DNA of 38,958 nt from an uncultured Bacteroidales bacterium (GTDB taxonomy: Bacteria > Bacteroidota > Bacteroidia > Bacteroidales > UBA932), in NCBI GenBank assembly GCA_944323345.1, contig CALUSC010000019.1, positions 1 to 38,958 on the forward strand, given 5' to 3'. Positions 36,199 to 38,958 of this stretch are shown here, piece by piece (position 1 is the stretch's first letter; each line of letters starts with the position of its first letter). The notes below the pieces were generated by a model. The model ran no database searches, was not told the DNA's origin, and worked only from the letters and a program-made list of their open reading frames with translations. The translations under genes and the position numbers were made by a program.

Positions 36199-38958
36199 AT
36201 GAGAATACGAACTGAAATATACGCGATAGTTATGGCATTTTTCCTTCCTGTGGCTTGCGTCAAGTCCGGCCCGGACGGGAAACCTGCCGTCCCGGCTCCG
36301 TCGTCTCCGGCATCGGGCGAGATGGATGCAAGCTGTTCGGTGATCCAGCTTTCGGATGAGGGACCTGCAGCCGGCATGATGACCAGAACAGTCATAGGCC
36401 AGACCACGGCTGTGTCCCTGTCGGCGAATTTCATCAAGCTGGACGAGAATCCGCCGGCCGGCTGGGGCAGCATGTCTACGCGGGATGACTATGCCTGCAC
36501 TCCGTTCCAGGGCTGGTCGGATTCGCAGACCGAGATTCTGGACGCTTCCATCTTCGCTTCTCCGGACAATACGGAGGGGATTCATTTCCGCTCCATAGTC
36601 TTCAATCCGCGCCAGACTTACGACTATTTCAAATATGATGTGGACGGGAATCCCGAAACGGAGGAGGATACCGTGAATGTGGGTTTCATAAGCAGGATGG
36701 TAGGCTGGTATCCGAGGGTTTTCGAACTTCAGACAGATGCGCAGGGCCGGCCGGTGAATACGGCTTTCAATACCCTGACCGACATCTATACCACGATAGA
36801 GAAGGACGGTGTCACATATGACTGCGTGCGCTTCAAGAACAGGCTTGACGGCCAGACAGATGTGATGATGACTGACATGCGCGAGGGCCGTTACGACCTG
36901 CGTACCTTCGGCAAAGGCTTCAAGAACAATGATTCCGATATCGATGTCCAGCCTTACGGACATGTGTTCCATAACCGCAGGAATCCCGATGACGGATATG
37001 ACTATTGCAATTATTTTACGTTCAATCATTATCTGACGGCAGTCAGGCTTTTCGTGCAGGCTGACGAAAGCGACCTGAGTCTGATTTCATGGAAGCAGAT
37101 TTCAGACGTGGTGTTTACGAACCAGCCGTCGACCGTGACCATTGCTCTGCCGACAGTGCAGAGCAGGCAAGAAGGTGTCAAATCCGATATAATCGTAGAT
37201 AATTATGCGGAAAAGACGCTTCCGATAGAGGGTGTGGAGCCGGTTTTCGGACAGGCATTGGAGTGGACGGATTTCAGGAATATGCCTATCATCCGGACGC
37301 CGATGGCGGAGAATGATCCTGATCATGAGGAATTTGCGATGACGCCGGACTATCCTGTAAGCATGGAGCACGGGGTGGAGCTGCAGAAGGAGTATTTGGG
37401 CTATATGCTGCTGCAGCCGGATGTGGAGACTACGCTGGAGCTGCATACAGATGCTGGTATCTTTTCCGCTACTATTCCGGTGAGGGCGTCATATGTCATT
37501 GAAAATGCGGACGGTACCACGACAGAGGTCAAGGATGCTCCTATTCTGGAGGCCGGGCATATCTACAATATCGTCATCGACATCAAGACCGACGGAAGTC
37601 TGGACGTGGTGATAGGAAACGAGGATTTCGAACGGTTCAGGAATCTGGCTCCGTACAATCCGGACATTGTGTCCAATTTTGAATATTCGAACTGCTACGT
37701 GGTCACTCCGCAGATGATGAAGGATGAAGATACGGGGTCATATTATGACGGATTCTATTTCCAGGCGATGGTAGCCGGCAGGGGCGAACTCGGGGTCATC
37801 GGCAGTACTGCAGGGGCAGAGCTTTATCCGGATGACGTGTATTTCGACCCTTATTTCGCCAGAATATTGTGGCAGGACGAGCCGTATCTCATCACTCATG
37901 TCGAACTTCTGCAGGGCTATGTGCGGTTCACGCTTAACGAGGCATGCAGGTCGGAGACTGATCCGTTGACTGATCCGTTGACGGGGAATGCCGTCATAGC
38001 CGTATATGACAGGGCAGGGGAGATAATCTGGTCATGGCATATCTGGGTGACCGACAGGCTGGAGGATGTGTCATATGCTCTGCCGGGCAGTGCCGGCATA
38101 ATAGAGAATTTCACTATGCTGAACATGAATCTGGGGGCGACGGCGGATGTGGCCGGTTCTGCAGATACCGTGCTGGATACTTACGGTTTTTATTACCAAT
38201 GGGGCAGGAAGGATCCTTCACCGGGGCCGGCGGCGTATGACTATGCCCAGGCGGACTTGACCACTGCTCCGTATTATTATATGGATCAGGGCGTGATGGG
38301 CAGTGTCAGTGCCATGTATGTGGACAATCCTACAGTGGAGCTGAGTGCGCGCAATCCGCTGGCCATCATGGGGCCGTCCATTATCGGCGATTATCCGAAC
38401 GACTGGCTTTTCTATCAGATTGACAGGCTGTGGGGGTATTCCGGTTCGTCTGTGACCAAGACCATTTATGATCCGTGCCCGTATGGGTACAGGGTGGCTG
38501 ATGATGAGCTGGAACTGTTGTTCGATTATTGCATGGAGAATCAGTCGCGGTGGAGCGAGGTTTCTGTGAACGGTGATCCTGTAGGGGTGTCTGTGCCGTC
38601 TTCCGTTTCGACTGCTTCCGGCGGCGGACGCCAGAGGGACAATTTCTTCCCGTTCACGGGGTGGAGGGGTCATGACCGCGGCCGTACCGACAGGACTCAT
38701 GCATGGTTTTATGTGGGGGATCTGGCTGATTATCAGGATGCCAGGGTGAATCATGATGAGAATGATGCCAAGTATTACAGGCACAGGGGGCGTTCTCTGC
38801 TGATTCAGAGTACGTTGTTTACCAACGGGAGTTTTTCCATTCAGAATGCGGGTACGTATAGTTCGAACCTGACGGCAGATTATGCGAACCGTACCAGCGC
38901 GGCTCCGGTGCGGTGCATAAAGTATTCTGACGAACCGTCCGTCCAGAATCGCTGGTGA
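36199..38958 (+). CDS. Large fimbrial lipoprotein with one FISUMP-type module (last gene of right operon in window)
   Basis: 919 residues from the ATG at 36199; the longer frame from 36097 overlaps the previous gene and lacks a signal peptide. Lipobox PVAC gives C20. MMTRTVIGQTTAV has Arg63 at the place of K60 in the left partner. Shared blocks are CNYFTFNHYLTAVRLF, DLSLISWKQI, ELHTDAGIF and AGHIYNIVIDIKTD. The single module (about 490-919) contains SNCYVV, IIWSWHIWVTD at about 610, MNLGAT, YYQWGRKDPSPGP at about 664, DPCPYGYRVADDEL at about 755 and APVRCIKY near the end. A direct repeat TDPLTDPLTG lies near residue 595. The stop codon is the last three bases of the window, so the gene is complete. 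Confidence 0.86.
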   Translation: MRIRTEIYAIVMAFFLPVACVKSGPDGKPAVPAPSSPASGEMDASCSVIQLSDEGPAAGMMTRTVIGQTTAVSLSANFIKLDENPPAGWGSMSTRDDYACTPFQGWSDSQTEILDASIFASPDNTEGIHFRSIVFNPRQTYDYFKYDVDGNPETEEDTVNVGFISRMVGWYPRVFELQTDAQGRPVNTAFNTLTDIYTTIEKDGVTYDCVRFKNRLDGQTDVMMTDMREGRYDLRTFGKGFKNNDSDIDVQPYGHVFHNRRNPDDGYDYCNYFTFNHYLTAVRLFVQADESDLSLISWKQISDVVFTNQPSTVTIALPTVQSRQEGVKSDIIVDNYAEKTLPIEGVEPVFGQALEWTDFRNMPIIRTPMAENDPDHEEFAMTPDYPVSMEHGVELQKEYLGYMLLQPDVETTLELHTDAGIFSATIPVRASYVIENADGTTTEVKDAPILEAGHIYNIVIDIKTDGSLDVVIGNEDFERFRNLAPYNPDIVSNFEYSNCYVVTPQMMKDEDTGSYYDGFYFQAMVAGRGELGVIGSTAGAELYPDDVYFDPYFARILWQDEPYLITHVELLQGYVRFTLNEACRSETDPLTDPLTGNAVIAVYDRAGEIIWSWHIWVTDRLEDVSYALPGSAGIIENFTMLNMNLGATADVAGSADTVLDTYGFYYQWGRKDPSPGPAAYDYAQADLTTAPYYYMDQGVMGSVSAMYVDNPTVELSARNPLAIMGPSIIGDYPNDWLFYQIDRLWGYSGSSVTKTIYDPCPYGYRVADDELELLFDYCMENQSRWSEVSVNGDPVGVSVPSSVSTASGGGRQRDNFFPFTGWRGHDRGRTDRTHAWFYVGDLADYQDARVNHDENDAKYYRHRGRSLLIQSTLFTNGSFSIQNAGTYSSNLTADYANRTSAAPVRCIKYSDEPSVQNRW

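Overview
The window comes from a bacterium of the order Bacteroidales. Evidence for this is the set of type V (FimA/Mfa1-like) fimbrial lipoproteins, DUF3575 and DUF5119 proteins, an Mpi-family serine DNA invertase, a Bacteroides-type -7 promoter box (TAnnTTTG), few strong Shine-Dalgarno sites, and a eukaryotic-type glycogen synthase fused to a glycogen phosphorylase. Family or genus cannot be fixed from the sequence. Overall base composition looks near 50% GC, with several AT-richer patches inside fimbrial genes.

Layout. Bases 13-8904 hold a tight four-gene operon for storage polysaccharide: debranching enzyme, GT4 glycosyltransferase, GH57 amylase-type enzyme, and a 1411-residue GT3 synthase/GT35 phosphorylase fusion. 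RibF and a 57-residue conserved protein follow (8918-9983). After two hairpins comes a serine DNA invertase of the Mpi type (10105-10779).

The remaining 28 kb is two fimbrial operons placed back to back. The left operon runs on the minus strand from 22553 to 10727 in the order DUF3575 outer-membrane protein, DUF5119 lipoprotein, one main fimbrillin, two accessory fimbrillins, a 1220-residue two-module lipoprotein and an 868-residue one-module lipoprotein. The right operon runs on the plus strand from 22966 to 38958 with the same order, but has four fimbrillin genes where the left has one. The same gene junctions are translationally coupled by 4-base ATGA overlaps in both.

Between the operons is a 412-bp region. 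It contains a 177-bp segment bounded by 17-nt inverted repeats (one mismatch), whose core resembles the Mpi recombination motif. The segment carries one recognisable promoter, reading right in this sequence. If it inverts, the same promoter would read left, with almost the same leader length (about 124-125 nt), and both leaders share a conserved block. The simplest reading is a flip-flop switch: one invertible promoter chooses which of two complete fimbriae is made, and the invertase is encoded at the far end of the left operon, convergent with and overlapping its last gene. Inversion itself is inferred, not observed.
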